Shown: positions 36,433 through 48,787, counted from the first letter of the stretch. The stretch is 64,000 nucleotides of DNA from Ascarosepion bandense (GCA_037127315.1 JBBBDQ010000310.1:3994001-4058000); one strand, 5' to 3'. Notes: generated by a model not told the origin, from the sequence alone. A program made the numbers and translations.

Positions 36433-36615
36433 CTATCTACCATAATCCCAGCTCGTATAACATTTGCAACGCTCCTGAATCTTGGTTTATCTTCTCCTTT
36501 CCGCTTTATATTGTTCATTGATCTGGTGAAGGTCAGTGCCAACCAATCACGTACTTCTGTTGGTACTGCATCGGGCTCTACTTCGCTCAGCTCATCATCC
36601 TCATCACACAGCCTT
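36433..36615 (-). CDS. PDE1: PDE1-family calcium/calmodulin-dependent cyclic-nucleotide phosphodiesterase, coding exon
   Basis: 183-bp minus-strand exon. Acceptor: GTGCTGTTTTTTCATTGCAG before 36615, with a good polypyrimidine tract. Donor: GATAG/GTAAGTAC after 36433. One base completes a split codon, then 60 codons, then two bases (AG) of the next codon. The translation includes RLCDEDDELSEVEPDAVPTE, VRDWLALTFTR and KPRFRSVANVIRAGIMVDR. The DELS...DAVP.EVRDWLA.TFTR and EKP.FRS...A..AGI.V.R motifs are hallmarks of the N-terminal regulatory region of PDE1, which carries an inhibitory segment near the second calmodulin-binding site. The product is a cytosolic Ca2+/calmodulin-stimulated cAMP/cGMP phosphodiesterase. 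The reading frame extends open into the intron but is not conserved there. The paralogue (1A, 1B or 1C) cannot be told from one exon. Confidence 0.93.
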
Positions 36616-39228
36616 CTGCAATGAAAAAACAGCACCAAGATTAGATAGAAAGTTGATGTGCTCCCATCAAATACATGAACATGGAAAAAAGCAGCAATCA
36701 TTAAAATTAACAACAATAATAATAATAAAGAGGATAAGAAATGGAGATAATAATGACAATAATATGAGCAAAATTCAATATAATAATAAGGATAAAAATG
36801 ATAATTACACCAGAAATAAAAAGAATGAGTGAGAGAATGAAAATGACAAAGACAATTTTTAAAAAATAGCATTGACAGTTATTACTGTAAATTTCCAGAA
36901 AACATATTTCTTACCATATACTGCAAATTGCTATTTCATTTAAAAAAAAAAAAGAAAAGAAAAAAAAAAGAACAAAATCCAAGAAAAATAATATAAATTC
37001 ATAAACAACAATTAAAACCGTTGGTAAGGTTAAAAATGAAACTTGTTTGTGCAATATTAAATAATTTTACTACAATTTTACATTTCTGGAATGTAGTCAT
37101 GTATTTTATATATAAAATTTCATCCTTCATTATTATCCATTATTTAATTCCCCCACCATGGTATAGATTTTGTTTATTTCAAAGCAGGAGAAAAAAACGT
37201 AAATAGAGTTACTTTTATAAAAGATTTTGCATACAACCATGATAATTCTGTTATCATTCTCAATTAGAAGTTAATAATATCTATATATACATATTTTATT
37301 TTTGTGTGCAGTCAATAACCCAGAAATACAAAGTATATAAAGGAAAAATCATAGGACAATAACAAAGACACAATCAAGAGTAAAGAAAGAACATATTGTG
37401 AAGTGAGCACTGTAAATAATATTCAGTGACTAAACTTAACATCAGCAAGATTAAATAAAATAAAAAAAATTATACAAAATAAATGTATCCATTGTAACCA
37501 AGCATTTTCTTATTCCTCTAGCTTTTTAAATGTACTGTAATATATTTGACAGTAGATATACAGTGTATGCTATATATCATGTATAATATACTGAAATATA
37601 TATGGCTTGAATGCAAAAACACATGTCAATGTAACACATGAATGCTACATGTGGTCCATTGACAATAAGGCACAAAATCATGTTATTTCATATATTTGTA
37701 CGTGAGGTTGTATGATCTGAACCAAGGACACATATTGTAGAGTGATCAGCTAACCATGATAGTCAGCAAGAGGTCAGACGAGAACAGTGCTGAAGCAGAG
37801 CCAGGTCAGATAAAATAGGTTCTTTGTTAGACTGAATCTCAACAAAAAACAACAACAAAAACAAAGAAGAAATCTGAGATAAAAGGACTCAACACTGAAG
37901 TTATAATCTTTCCACACAATTCTATCAGATAAAGAATATCACCAGTTCATCTGTCAAACTGAAATTATTACAGTACTCACCTTACAAAAGAAGAGCTACT
38001 AAAATTACTTGAACTACATGTAATCTTAGTACATTAAATGTGAATATGGTTACTTGCTAATTCCATAAAAAAAGAATAATCTAACAAAATGTACTTTGAT
38101 ACAATGGGCTAAATGACAATATTTTAGACAAAGAAAATCAGCAAATTAGATTCATAAAAGCATTTGGTAAAATTTGTTAATCTTTTTCAATTTATGGTGT
38201 TACTTCTGGTTTTTAAATGACATACCATTTTTGACATACAAAACTGAATTTTGTAACTTACACATGAGTAAAAGCATCCAACATATTATATTAGCTTAAT
38301 GACTAAGAATCAATACATTTTTACTGTTTCCTCATTGTTTTCTTTATATTATTCTTCAAAATTCACAGAATTACAATCTATTTCCATTGTTTGTATTTAT
38401 ACATATATACATAATAAAGATGTAGAAGTAACAAAACATAATACACACCATCTTAAATATAGAGCTATATTTTAAAACATGTTGTTCTTAATAAACTTAA
38501 TTCTTTAAAAAAGAAAAATTAAAGAATCAATTCAATAAAAAATATTAATGCAAATTCAAAATTGCTTTATTAACATTTTCAAATTGTTTTACTATTGAGT
38601 TTAACTTAAATTTAAAGAATTAAAAAAAATTATGCATCAATATAAATATTTTCAGAAAAGTGAATGATTATGCTAAGAATAAAAACATGTGCACAAATTT
38701 TTTACCAGTTTTACAAACAAATCTATTAAGAATTGTTTTCAGCACATATAAACTGTTGAAATGTCAATGACAGATAAAGTAAAATGGTGGGAAAAGTGAG
38801 AGGTTTTCTATTAACAGCTTTCCAAGTATACAACTATTTTTTTTTTCTGGAATAACTTTTCTTGAAAATCAAGGTGTCAGTACAATAAACATGAATCACT
38901 GGATGCTTTTTTCTGTTGACACCTCACTATATCATGCCAAAAGAGATTTTCTACTGAATTAACAATATCTGACTGAAAAAAAAAATAGTCATTGTTCTAA
39001 ATTTATTAATTCTGGAGTTATAATATATTTACAGTTCATCTGACATGCTTAATTTTTCTCTCTTTATAATACAACTTTCTGATAGAAAAGATTTTTAACA
39101 AGAAGAACCTTTCCTGAAAAAGAGATTTTTAAAATATCTTGCAACTAGACATCAGTCAGTTAAATGCCATACATGATTCATGCTTAAGTGGTCATGTCTC
39201 TTTTGAGTCATGACTAACTAGGCTGAAA
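36616..39228. other. intronic AT-rich sequence
   Basis: Upstream intron of the phosphodiesterase gene. A-rich run at 36938-36968. No exon, transposon protein or RNA gene recognised. Confidence 0.55.
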
Positions 39229-39229
39229 A

Positions 39230-39565
39230 TTTTTCCTGTTTCTTTCTGTGGTAGACTGGTTGCCAACCAAGGTTATAGATTTCAGTCTGTTCTGCTATTC
39301 TACCTATAGCTGGGGGGAGAAGACTCCAGGCTGGTTTTGAATTCAGAGTGTTTCCTTCTCCGAGACTTGTTGCCACCCAAGGCTATAGAATCCTGTCTGT
39401 CCTGCTACTTAGCCATAACTGTTGGGGGGCTAGAAGAGATGGATTCATGCCTCTCTTAATAGTATTAGCACATAAGTGAATGTAATAAATTCAAGTGGAA
39501 TTTGAACTCAGCTCTATGATTACTCAATACAAGCCACTATCTATTACTCCACAACGTCTCCAACT
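39230..39565 (-). mobile_element. tRNA-derived SINE, family A, with internal duplication of its 3' body
   Basis: The best copy of family A. Shared words: GTTGCCAACCAAGGTTATAG, GTCTGTTCTGCTATTCTACC, CACATAAGTGAATGTAATAA, AAGTGGAATTTGAACTCAGC. The segment starting GACT.GTTGCCA.CCAAGG.TATAGA occurs twice (39256 and 39365), so the body is partly duplicated. Minus-strand reading gives box B GAGTTCAAATTCC and a box-A-like segment near 39545. Confidence 0.65.
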
Positions 39566-39569
39566 AGGC

Positions 39570-42500
39570 ATACAAAGCTAAAAAATGTGAATCCAAGTGA
39601 TAGTGCTTTATTTATAGTTATAGAAACAAGGATATTTTTATTTCATTTTTTCATTTATATAACAAGGGGGAGAAAAAGGCAGCAAACAAGATTTGTACTC
39701 AAGGCAATTTAACTGATCTTCAGATCCTAAGAAATGTTAATTCTGTAGGTGAAGTCGGTGAAATTTTAATTCTGTAACATTTTTATTTTGTAAAACAAAA
39801 TATGTTAAATTTTTGAAAATATTACACTTTTATATTTTCTTTTTAAATCTTAAGGCCCCAGAGTGAATTTGTAAAAGACATTAAACAAGGAAAGTTAATA
39901 GATTTTTAATAAGTGAGTAAAAGAGCTGAAAGCTTAACTGTAAACAATACCTGAAGAACATTGGAATTCCTATCCTAAACCAAAACTGCAAGATAATACT
40001 TTTGTGAAATAAGATGCCATCTATCTACTTTAAAATAAATGTAAGATGCACATAAGATATTTAAAAATCAGAAACATTTCAGTAAGAAAATGAGGACATT
40101 GTCAAATAATAACTAATGAGTGTTTACTCAGTGTCAAGGAAGGTAAAAAGTAGGAGATGTGATTCTTATTGCTCAGCTTAACATTGTTTCTTGTACACTT
40201 AGTTCAAATGCTATCATACTGTCGTTTACATTCTTAAAAGAGTCCTTTATAAACCAAAGAATTTAAAAAACGATAAGAACAACAAATTTCAAATACATCC
40301 CTACATGATCATCAAATTATATAACAACTTAAAAGTTGTAAAAACAAAATAATGGGAAAAACAAAAAAAAAAACAAAAAAAACAAAAAACAAATTCTAGC
40401 ATTCTGCAGCAAAATTCCAGGAGAAACCCATTTTTCTTTAAATTTGATAGTGGTATTGTTGTGAACCTTTCATGTCTTCTGATTGTTTTCCTATATAACA
40501 AGTATCTAAGGAGAAAATGAATGTCCATAGTTCTTTATTGGATCTTGAATATGAGAGAGAAGATTCATAAGAATGGATACCATTTGATTTTTAAGAGAAC
40601 TCTTGTATGTAGGATAAACTGCAAAGGAAAGTCTTTGAGATTTTTCTATTGAGATATTTTCAGAGTTTTATAGAATTAATTTTTTTGTATATTATCAGAT
40701 AGAATTTATATTTATGACAAAGCTTTTCTTGCAATTTTCATTCTTTATTTGGATCTTAAAATGAAACCAACTGTCACATCATTTTTGAGTATATAAAATT
40801 TATTTAAGCAAAAGTTTCTTTTAAACTTTTTTCATCTATCTAAATATGTTCAAAGTAGGAAAAAATACATTCCCATTAAATAATATTTTCCAATTATGAA
40901 TAAATGACACTTTGAAGCTTAAATTCAGTTAGCAGATTACTATTGTGTAATTTTTCCCTTTTATCTGTCTAAATTATTAAGGAGGAAATTATGTTGTTTT
41001 CAGAATACACAAAAGCATAGCAAAGGTTACATATCTCTGGCTCAAAAGCATTATGTTTATATGCAGCTATAAGTATTTGTCTGTACAGGTAATATGAGAG
41101 TGCATGTCTTTTGTAAAATGCACAAATACCTGGTTCAGAAATATGCATGCTGTGCACCAAATATTAACTATTGACTCAGCTTTTCTACTCAAGATAAATT
41201 TATAATCATAATTTCCACTATTTTATATGGCCTTTATAAAACACTGGTTAAAAGCCTTTTGAAAGTTTTCCATTACATTTCAATCTTTACTGATTTTAAC
41301 AGATGGAGAAAGATGAAAAATGTGCAATTTTATTTTAGAAATTTGAATCAAAATAATTTTTAAAATAAACAAATGTAACTGTACATAGTTTGCAATATAA
41401 AGAAAGATACTCTTCTCTTGCGCATTTCTTACACTAGTGTTTGTATTTATTACAAATAATGTGCAACCATTTATCAATAATTAGTTTTTAAAAAGTTCTT
41501 TTATTAATGTTACTGTCTTATGATAGATATTAACTTGGGATAATTGCAACTGAAAGAAAGTGAATGCAAAACATAGCAGTAGCATTCCACTTGTAGCTAA
41601 AAATATTTGCAGAGGAAAGCAAGATGAAGATTTATGGGATCTAGTGAAAAGGTAAATCAAAGATGTTTATAAAAACAAAGCAAAGAAAAATGGAGTATAG
41701 GGGATAAGCAAAATTGTATTTCAAAGTTTTTGTCAGCATTGGAGAAAGCAAGTGATTAGAGTTAACTGAATATTTGTCATTTATAGGAAGGAAGTCAAAG
41801 GCTTATAAATAATAAGGGTAGTGGATTAGGAATGGAAGCAGAGTATACAATTGTTTGGTGAAAGGATTGTTGTGGCTCAGATTTGCAAAGTGTTACATTA
41901 CGTTCCATTCCTCTGTCGTCTAGGGCTGTCCTCATATATGTCCAGATTTTGAGGTCGCAGGTTATGCCTCTTAAAGCTTCTGAGTTATAGATAAAAGATG
42001 ATAAACAGTTGCTATAGAGGAATAACAAGTCAGATGCACAGATTTTAAGGCATTAAAACAGTTTAGAAAATGAAAAAGTGTCATTTGCATTTTTAGATTT
42101 AAGAATCAAAAAATATAAAAGGGATCAAGACTCAAGTAGATATTAAAAAGTAACGATTACTGAATTGCCATTTTTTAAAAACTTTTTGTCTAGGAATTCA
42201 ATCCTGAATGTAGAAAGATTCTAACTGCTAAAAAGCTGTTATCACAATAAAAGAGATATGTGGGAACCTTTAATTTGTAAAAGGTTTTCACAACTTTCTA
42301 AGGTATAGTTAAAGGTTAAATAAAAGTAGTTAAGATTGCTAATTTCCAAAAATTGACTGATGTATATAAACTGTACTGTGCTAATGAAGATGTTATTATC
42401 AATATAACGAGCTGACACTTTAAATATAGATATTATAAAGATGTTGAAATGTCTAATAAAACAAGTATTAACTACATCTTTTATCAGCAACTTTCCTTTA

Positions 42501-43965
42501 TTTGACTCTAACATCTAATTTATAGATTCAAAGTAAAACGAAGTTGGCATTTGTAATTCAATCAGTAGTAAAGAGCATATGTAAGATAAATTCATGATTG
42601 TATTTTGTTGTTGTACGGTAGTATTGAAAGAATATTTAATTATAAGCTCTTATATAAAAAACATTTCTAAGGCATCAATAATCTCAAAGGATAAAATGCA
42701 ATATCATCAAAGTATCCAAAGTGTATCTATGCTAACATTACTGATCTCTGCTGTTAAAGTGTAAGTAAAAGAATGTCTACATTAATGAATAGTTTATGTT
42801 TATACAGGATTAAGAGGCTGTAGAGTGTGATCCCTAATTGATTTTGGATGAAATAATATAAAAATGCAATAGATGTTATGACAAACTGTGAAGATAGCTA
42901 TTGCAATTTTTTTAATGATTATATAATCACATGGAAGTTTGCTGTGTTAGACAAATTAATTGAAGTTCAGGACAGTTTAACAGAAGTTCAGAATAAAGAG
43001 GACATACTGAATAAATGCATTATATTTTCAAGCTGTCTTCAATCTCATTTATTTTCTCTGTTTTATGATATAAATTCTTAGATTATAGTGGTTTTATTAA
43101 GTTCTTGCAGAAGCAATTGAGATCTGAATGATTTATTCATTATACGTGTATTTAGAAAGCCTGATGAGAAAACAATCATGAATTAGATGATCAATTTCTT
43201 TTTTAAAGATGATTATACTCAATTCAATAACAAATATTGTGCCATTATTCAAACACGATGCAAAGTACAAAAGATTATATTCTATCTATAAATCTGCAGG
43301 ATTCTAATTCTGGAAGATCTTTAGATTTCCATGGTTTTGCTATTATAACAAATTTGAAGGCCATACGTTATTTCAAATTAGCACTGTGGATAATTATGAT
43401 CACCATACATAAAGATGCAGCTAGCAAAAACATGATGCCAGCAAGAGAGGCATAGATTTCTATTTTGTGGTTTGGTGTTAGAGAAAATTCTACATGGAAA
43501 TAAAAAAATTGTTTTTTCTGGAGATACTGTTTTCTATCTATAAATAGATAATTATAATATAGGACTTAACAACCAAAGTTTTTTTTCAGGATTTTGAGAG
43601 GAAATATATATAAGATAAAATAATAATTAAAAAAAAAAACAATAAAATGGGAACAAATTAAAATTGGTACTGCATAGAAAAGAAGAAACTTTAGAATCTG
43701 GTGCTGTAAGGTTCTCATTAATAAAAGAAACAACAGATATGGAATGCCCTTTCTATAAGTATGGATTTACTTAAAATAGAATTAAACATGTATAAAGAAT
43801 TTACATATTTAAATGTGAGAGAATATTTATAAAGAGTTGTCACAGGATGATTCAGAAAATGTCAGCTATAACCATCAATAGGATAATAAAAGCAAAAAAA
43901 AATCTGGCATCTGTCATTAAAACAAGAAATACATAGTACCTAACTAATAAGCAAGTAAATATATT
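39570..43965. other. long AT-rich stretch, no recognised gene
   Basis: Several ORFs of 60-90 codons occur on both strands (for example 41795-42028, 42242-42514, 42878-43081, 43237-43455), but none shows a family motif. Base composition does not differ from surrounding intron. A-rich tract at 40361-40391. Confidence 0.45.
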
Positions 43966-43969
43966 TTTG

Positions 43970-44246
43970 GTATATATATATATAAATAAAACATAGAATA
44001 CTTGGTATATAAGTCAGATAAATTCTGATAGAGATAAACTCCAAAGAACTCAATGTTAAATTTATTTATTTATTTAATTTAACAGAGTAATATAATTTTG
44101 AAAATTTTTTTAGATATTTTACAATTTCATGTATTTCGCAGCCGCAAAAAAAAAAGTTCTTCTGGGTCTGATGAGCAGCGTTCTTTTGCAGCTGCGAAAT
44201 ACGTATTACCCATGAAATTGTAGAATATCTAAAAAAATTTTCTAAA

Positions 44247-44281
<35 letters not shown>
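43970..44281. mobile_element. (TA)n-bounded foldback element carrying a hammerhead ribozyme
   Basis: TA tracts at 43970-43985 and 44251-44281 bound about 265 bp. 43985-44100 is the reverse complement of 60680-60805 (shared: AGAATACTTGGTAT, AACAGAGTAATATAATTT). Inverted arms at 44097-44149 and 44188-44241 (TTAGATATT.TACAATTTCATG) can fold on each other. No coding capacity. Its ends and arms match the larger element at 59375-60819, so it is a deletion derivative of the same family. Confidence 0.75.
44163..44212 (+). ncRNA. hammerhead self-cleaving ribozyme motif
   Basis: All conserved positions are present. Stem I: TGGGT (44163-44167) with ACCCA (44208-44212). CTGATGA core: 44168-44174. Stem II: GCAGC (44175-44179) with GCTGC (44191-44195), 11-nt loop. 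GAAA core: 44196-44199. Stem III: A15.1 to U16.1 formed by the palindrome ATACGTAT (44199-44206), which leaves no loop within one molecule. Predicted cleavage is after U at 44207 (NUH rule met, AUU). A loop-less stem III suggests action as a dimer, as described for hammerheads of Penelope-like elements and retrozymes. Activity is untested. Confidence 0.85.
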
Positions 44282-44284
<3 letters not shown>

Positions 44285-44289
44285 TACCT

Positions 44290-45785
44290 CAACTAAATCA
44301 CTGAAAACAAAGCATATCATGGAGAAAAAAAACTTAATAAAATCAAACTTTTTCCATCAAAATGTTTATGCTATTATTAAGAAGACAGATCAAAGTATTT
44401 TTTAATTATTCAAAAAAATTTTTTAATCCTTTCTAACATGATTTTGGCAAAAAATCTGTTTTGATTTTAGTTAGTAGGTAACCAATCATTACGAGAGTTT
44501 ACAATGGAAAACGTAATAATACGAAATTCATTTTTTTTACTGGTGAAAACACATCAATTTGAAAATTTTTGCAAAAATCAAATTCTTGGATTTTAATGAA
44601 ACTTTCAGGATTTATTCACAAATGAATGAAATTATTTTTGAAATTATTATTAAGAAAAAATCTTGGTAAAAATATACGTTTTTCACATCTGTTTCCCCAC
44701 CTCTATGTAAATTCATGAAATTTTAAAAAATTAAATTTTGTTGGGAAAATTGGTTTTATTAGTTAAATGCAAGACTCATTGGGGAATATAAATCTATTAT
44801 ATTTTTCAAACATTTTGCCTTTATTTCTGAATAGTAAAATAAAAAATGCAATAAAATTATGACATTATTTAATTTAATAAGCTTTTAATTGCTTTAATAA
44901 TTAATATATAGTAAGGACATTATAGGCTGAAGAAAATTTTTTTCGATTAATAATGAAATTTTAAAAGAGTTGTTTACATTTTGTTTAAAATAATTTATAA
45001 AGTTGGAAATATATTTTAAAAATGCTTCAAAGATTTGTTGTCATTAGTTTATTAACTTATTAAGTGAAGATTATATTGAAAAGTTTAATACAAATCGTTG
45101 CGCCTTTGTATTTTGAAAATAATTTTTAATCTTTTTTGTGTATTTGAAGTTTTTTTTTTATATGGTAATTTTTATGCGTACATTAAAAGGCCATGTGTTT
45201 CACGGTTTTTTCTACTTGGAGGAAAAAAATTTGTACAATTATATCACTTGTGATCGCCATACAGCTGTCATCATATTTCAAATATAGGGAAATGGTCAGA
45301 AAGTTCAACTCTGTGTTTAAGGAATAGTTGTATTCCAAATTTCATGCTATAAATAAGTAATACTTGTGTAAATCAAATTAATTTAACATTAAATTTGCTA
45401 ATTTTCCAAAAATAATGTCACATGCATTTCTTTTTTGCAAGATTTTTAAAACTGAGAATTAGCTTTTGTTTACAAATGTTATTCACTCAAAAATAGCTGA
45501 AAAATTGAAAAATTAAAAAAAGTTTGAAAACTTTTAGATTCCAATCAATATAATTGTTGTTTGAAATGCATCAACGTATTTTGCTTCCTGGAAATAGTAA
45601 AGTTAATCATCTAGCTTTCAATTAAAACTAAAATAAAAGTTTCGAGAAAACTTTTTATTTTCAAAAATTCAATTCAATTTTAATATTTAAAAGTTAGTTA
45701 TCGAAAATGAGTGGAGGTATCTAATATATGTATACACATATATATCTACACATACACACACACATATATGTATGCATGTATACAC
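44290..45785. other. AT-rich non-coding stretch ending in TA/CA microsatellite
   Basis: No coding region. (TA)/(CA) tracts at 45721-45786 flank the 5' end of the next LINE. Confidence 0.5.
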
Positions 45786-48070
45786 ATAAGCTGACTGGGA
45801 TGCCTTTCCTGATTTCCTCTGCAACATCCCTTGGGGAAAAGTGTTCGATCTGCCAGTTGATGACTGTGCTTCTGAGGTCTCATGGGTGAAAGCTGGCACT
45901 GATGCCTTCATACCCACCAGGAAGTATTGCCTAAAACCTCATTTCTCTCTGTGGTTCTCTCCTGTCTGCTCGGCCACCATTGCCCACAGGAACCATTACT
46001 TTCGTCTATTCCGGAGACGGAATCTGATCAAAATAGACACCTATTAACGTCTGCTTACAATGAGTACAAGAGAACCCTAAATGACGCCAAACGGTTGTTT
46101 GCTGAGAGAATGCAACAGCGCATAGCTGACTGCAAGTTCGGCTCCAAGGACTATTGGAGGATTTGCAAACGAGTGCTGAACAACAGCAAATCCTCAATAC
46201 CTCTTTTAATCCATGAATTTGAGGTTCTCACGTCATCTGCGGACAAAGCTCAGTACTTTGCCCGCAGATTCTCATCCAACTCCACATTTGATTAATCTAG
46301 AGTTTACCCTCCTGACTTCCCTATTAGAACTGAGGCCAAACTGCACAACGTATATATTACCCCGACAGTAGTATCCCAAGTAATTTCAAAACTTGATCCC
46401 CATAAGGCGAGCAGAGACGATGGAATCCCGGTGATAGTCCTTAAGAAGTGTGCTCCTGAACTCTCCCCTGTCCTCTCTAAACTGTTTAACTACTGCCTTT
46501 CTGATAACTGTTTTCCTGCATGCTGGAAGTTCTCTTCAGTCGTTCCTGTATTTAAGAATTGTGGTGAAACCTCGGACCCATCCAACTATCGCCCTATCAG
46601 TCTTCTACCAATATTCGGGAAAGTGTTCGAGGCCATAATCAATGCTGAAATAGTTCAACATCTTACTGCCCACAAACTCTTCTCTGACAGGCAATATGGC
46701 TTCCGCTTTGCCAGGTCCGCAGCTGACTTGCTAACAACCATAACGGAGTACATGCTCCAGACCCTTGATGAGTCTGACGAGGCTTGTGCGGTTGCTCTGG
46801 ACATCTCCAAGTCTTTTGACAGGGTTTGGCACTCTGGCCTTCTATGCAAGCTACGGGGTTACGGTATTACTGGTCACCTGCTTGACCTTATCCAATCTTT
46901 TTTAAATAACAGCAAAATGAAGGTTGTTTTGAATGGGCATGCCTCTTCATCCTACAGCACGAATGCAGGTGTCCCACAGAGCTCTATCCTGGGCCCGACG
47001 CACTTCCTTATTTTCATCAACGACCTCCCAGATAAGATCAAGGGCCATGTAGGCATCTACACAGATGACACCACAATATACTCCCGCACCAGTAAGAAAC
47101 CTGTCGTGGCAGATAGACATAATCTCGCTACTGACCTTGAACAGGATCTACACTCTGTGGTGAATTGGGGCAAGAAGTGGCTTGTCAACTTCAATGCGTC
47201 TAAAACCAAGCTGTTGTCTGTCAACCATCACAGGCAACCTCTCCTGCCTCCCATAAGCATGGACCAAGCAATTCTCCCTGAGAGCAATACACTGCACCTC
47301 CTCAGCCTTACCCTCTCTTCAGACCTCAAATGGAACCACTATATCGAATCCATAGCTAAATCCACTGCTAAGAAGGTTGGGTCATTATGTCGATCCAGGA
47401 TGATTTTTCCGCCTGAATCCATCCTGCATATATACAAGTCAACCATCTGTCCATGCATGGAGTACTGCTGCCATTTATGGTCAGGTGCCCCTGCCGTTCA
47501 CCTCAGTGTTCTCGACAGGCTCCAAAGGAGAGTCTGTAATGTGATAGGTACTGACTTGGCGGCTCGATTGCCGACAAAATGTGGCCTCCCTTTGTCTGTT
47601 CTATAAATACTTTCATGGCTTCTGCTCCAACGAACTTAAGTCACTGGTGCCTCCTCAACAGGTGCTTACTTGTGCAACCAGATTGGCAACCGGGTCCCAC
47701 CCATTCACAGTTAGGTTAGCCAAATACAGACGACAATTCTACTCCTGCAGCTTCTTCTCGCACTTCCCGCCTGTGGAACTCACTCCCATATTCTTGCTTT
47801 CCTGATGGCTACAACCTCAAAGAATTTAAATGCAATGCCAATACTCATCTATTAACCACTGGACTCTAGCTCTTTACCCACCCCGTATATCCTTCCCTTT
47901 CCCTCCACCTATGTAACTGTCATCGCACCTGCATTCTCATCTTTCTATTGCTCCTTTCTAACTGGTTTGTACTCCTCATTCTCTTCTAATTAATCTTTTT
48001 ACAGTTATGTAGCCCCCTGCACATCAGTGGCATTTCTGCCTTGCTCGGAGTGAAATGATTAAAAAAAAAC
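45786..48070 (+). mobile_element. Jockey/CR1-like LINE (family B), best-preserved copy
   Basis: 5'-truncated plus-strand element of about 2.3 kb inserted in CA/TA microsatellite. It begins in the linker between endonuclease and RT. The 3' UTR holds GTAGCCCCCTGCACATCAGT and ends TTGCTCGGAGTGAAATGATT followed by an A-rich tail (48060-48080), then CA/TA repeats. The flanks are both CACACACATATAT-like, so a target-site duplication cannot be told from the microsatellite. Confidence 0.88.
45790..47875 (+). pseudogene. LINE ORF2 (linker, reverse transcriptase, C-terminal domain), lightly damaged
   Basis: Segment 1 (to 46047): DWDAFPDFLCNIPWGKVFDL. Segment 2 (to 46295): AKRLFAERMQQRIADCKFGS, YWRICKRVLNN. 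Segment 3 (about 46296-47606) is the RT: HKASRDDGIPVIVLKKCAPE, DPSNYRPISLLPIFGKVFE, SDRQYGFR, ALDISKSFDRVWHSGL and GVPQSSILGPTHFLIF. The catalytic box is GIYTDDTTIYS (YADD as YTDD; both aspartates kept), then WGKKWLVNFNASKTKLLSVN. A frameshift near 47570 separates MASLCLFYKYFHGFCSNELK, and another near 47785 precedes the final FKCNANTHLL. There is a stop at 46293. The RT core is open for 391 codons from the ATG at 46431. It may be partly functional as protein, but the element lacks its endonuclease. Confidence 0.85.
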
Positions 48071-48129
48071 AAAAAAAAAACACACACACATATATATATT
48101 AATGTATATTTGGGTAGTAATCTTTTAAA

Positions 48130-48690
48130 TATGTTTCGTTAAATGATTGACATTTTTTTATTTAATTTTTCCAGTATTCTTACATGTTGCAAGGTGTTTT
48201 TGATATTGTGATTTAACTAGAATTTTTTATTTTCAACCAAAATTTTTCTTAAAATAATTTTAGTTGAAAATACAAAAATACTATTCAAATCACAATATTA
48301 AAGGCACCTCACATTAAAAAAGGCACTATATATCAAACAATTTTCTCCTACCATCGACCTTACATTATTTAACAGTGAAAATAGTTATGAAAAATTTTAA
48401 AAAAAAATAGACAGATGCACATGCAATGCCCAGCCATGCGCATCACATAATAGCTTCAAAGAGCACTCCTTTTCAAAAACACAAAAATTACATTACAGTC
48501 AAAACATGAGGATAAAATAACATTGGAAAAATAACATCCTTGAAAATGGCCAGTGAGCTGACTGAAAGCACTTGGAAAGTAAAAATTATGGAACATTTTT
48601 ATACTCCTTATCTACAGCAAAAAGGAAACATGTAAGAATACTGAAAAAATTAATAAAATCTTCCTTGCTGGCCGTTTTTAACAAAAAATA
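48130..48690. mobile_element. foldback family F, third copy
   Basis: The left arm (about 48140-48198; TTTAATTTTTCCAGTATTCT, TACATG) is inverted at 48626-48668 (CATGTAAGAATACTGAAAAA). Its right half matches 29463-29650 and 21400-21560 (CTTGAAAATGGCCAGTGAGC, TGAAAGCACTTGGAAAGTAA). No coding capacity. Confidence 0.65.
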
Positions 48691-48724
48691 CAGATATGTA
48701 TACATTTATATTCATACATCTACG

Positions 48725-48729
<5 letters not shown>

Positions 48730-48781
<52 letters not shown>
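48730..48781. repeat. (TA)n microsatellite, about 50 bp
   Basis: Uninterrupted TA repeat. Left boundary of the PLE below. Confidence 0.97.

Positions 48782-48787
<6 letters not shown>

Noticed and set aside
36429..36872. 147-codon ORF as a whole gene
   Set aside because: Only the 183-bp exon between the GT-AG sites is conserved. The hydrophobic N-terminal half is intron translation.
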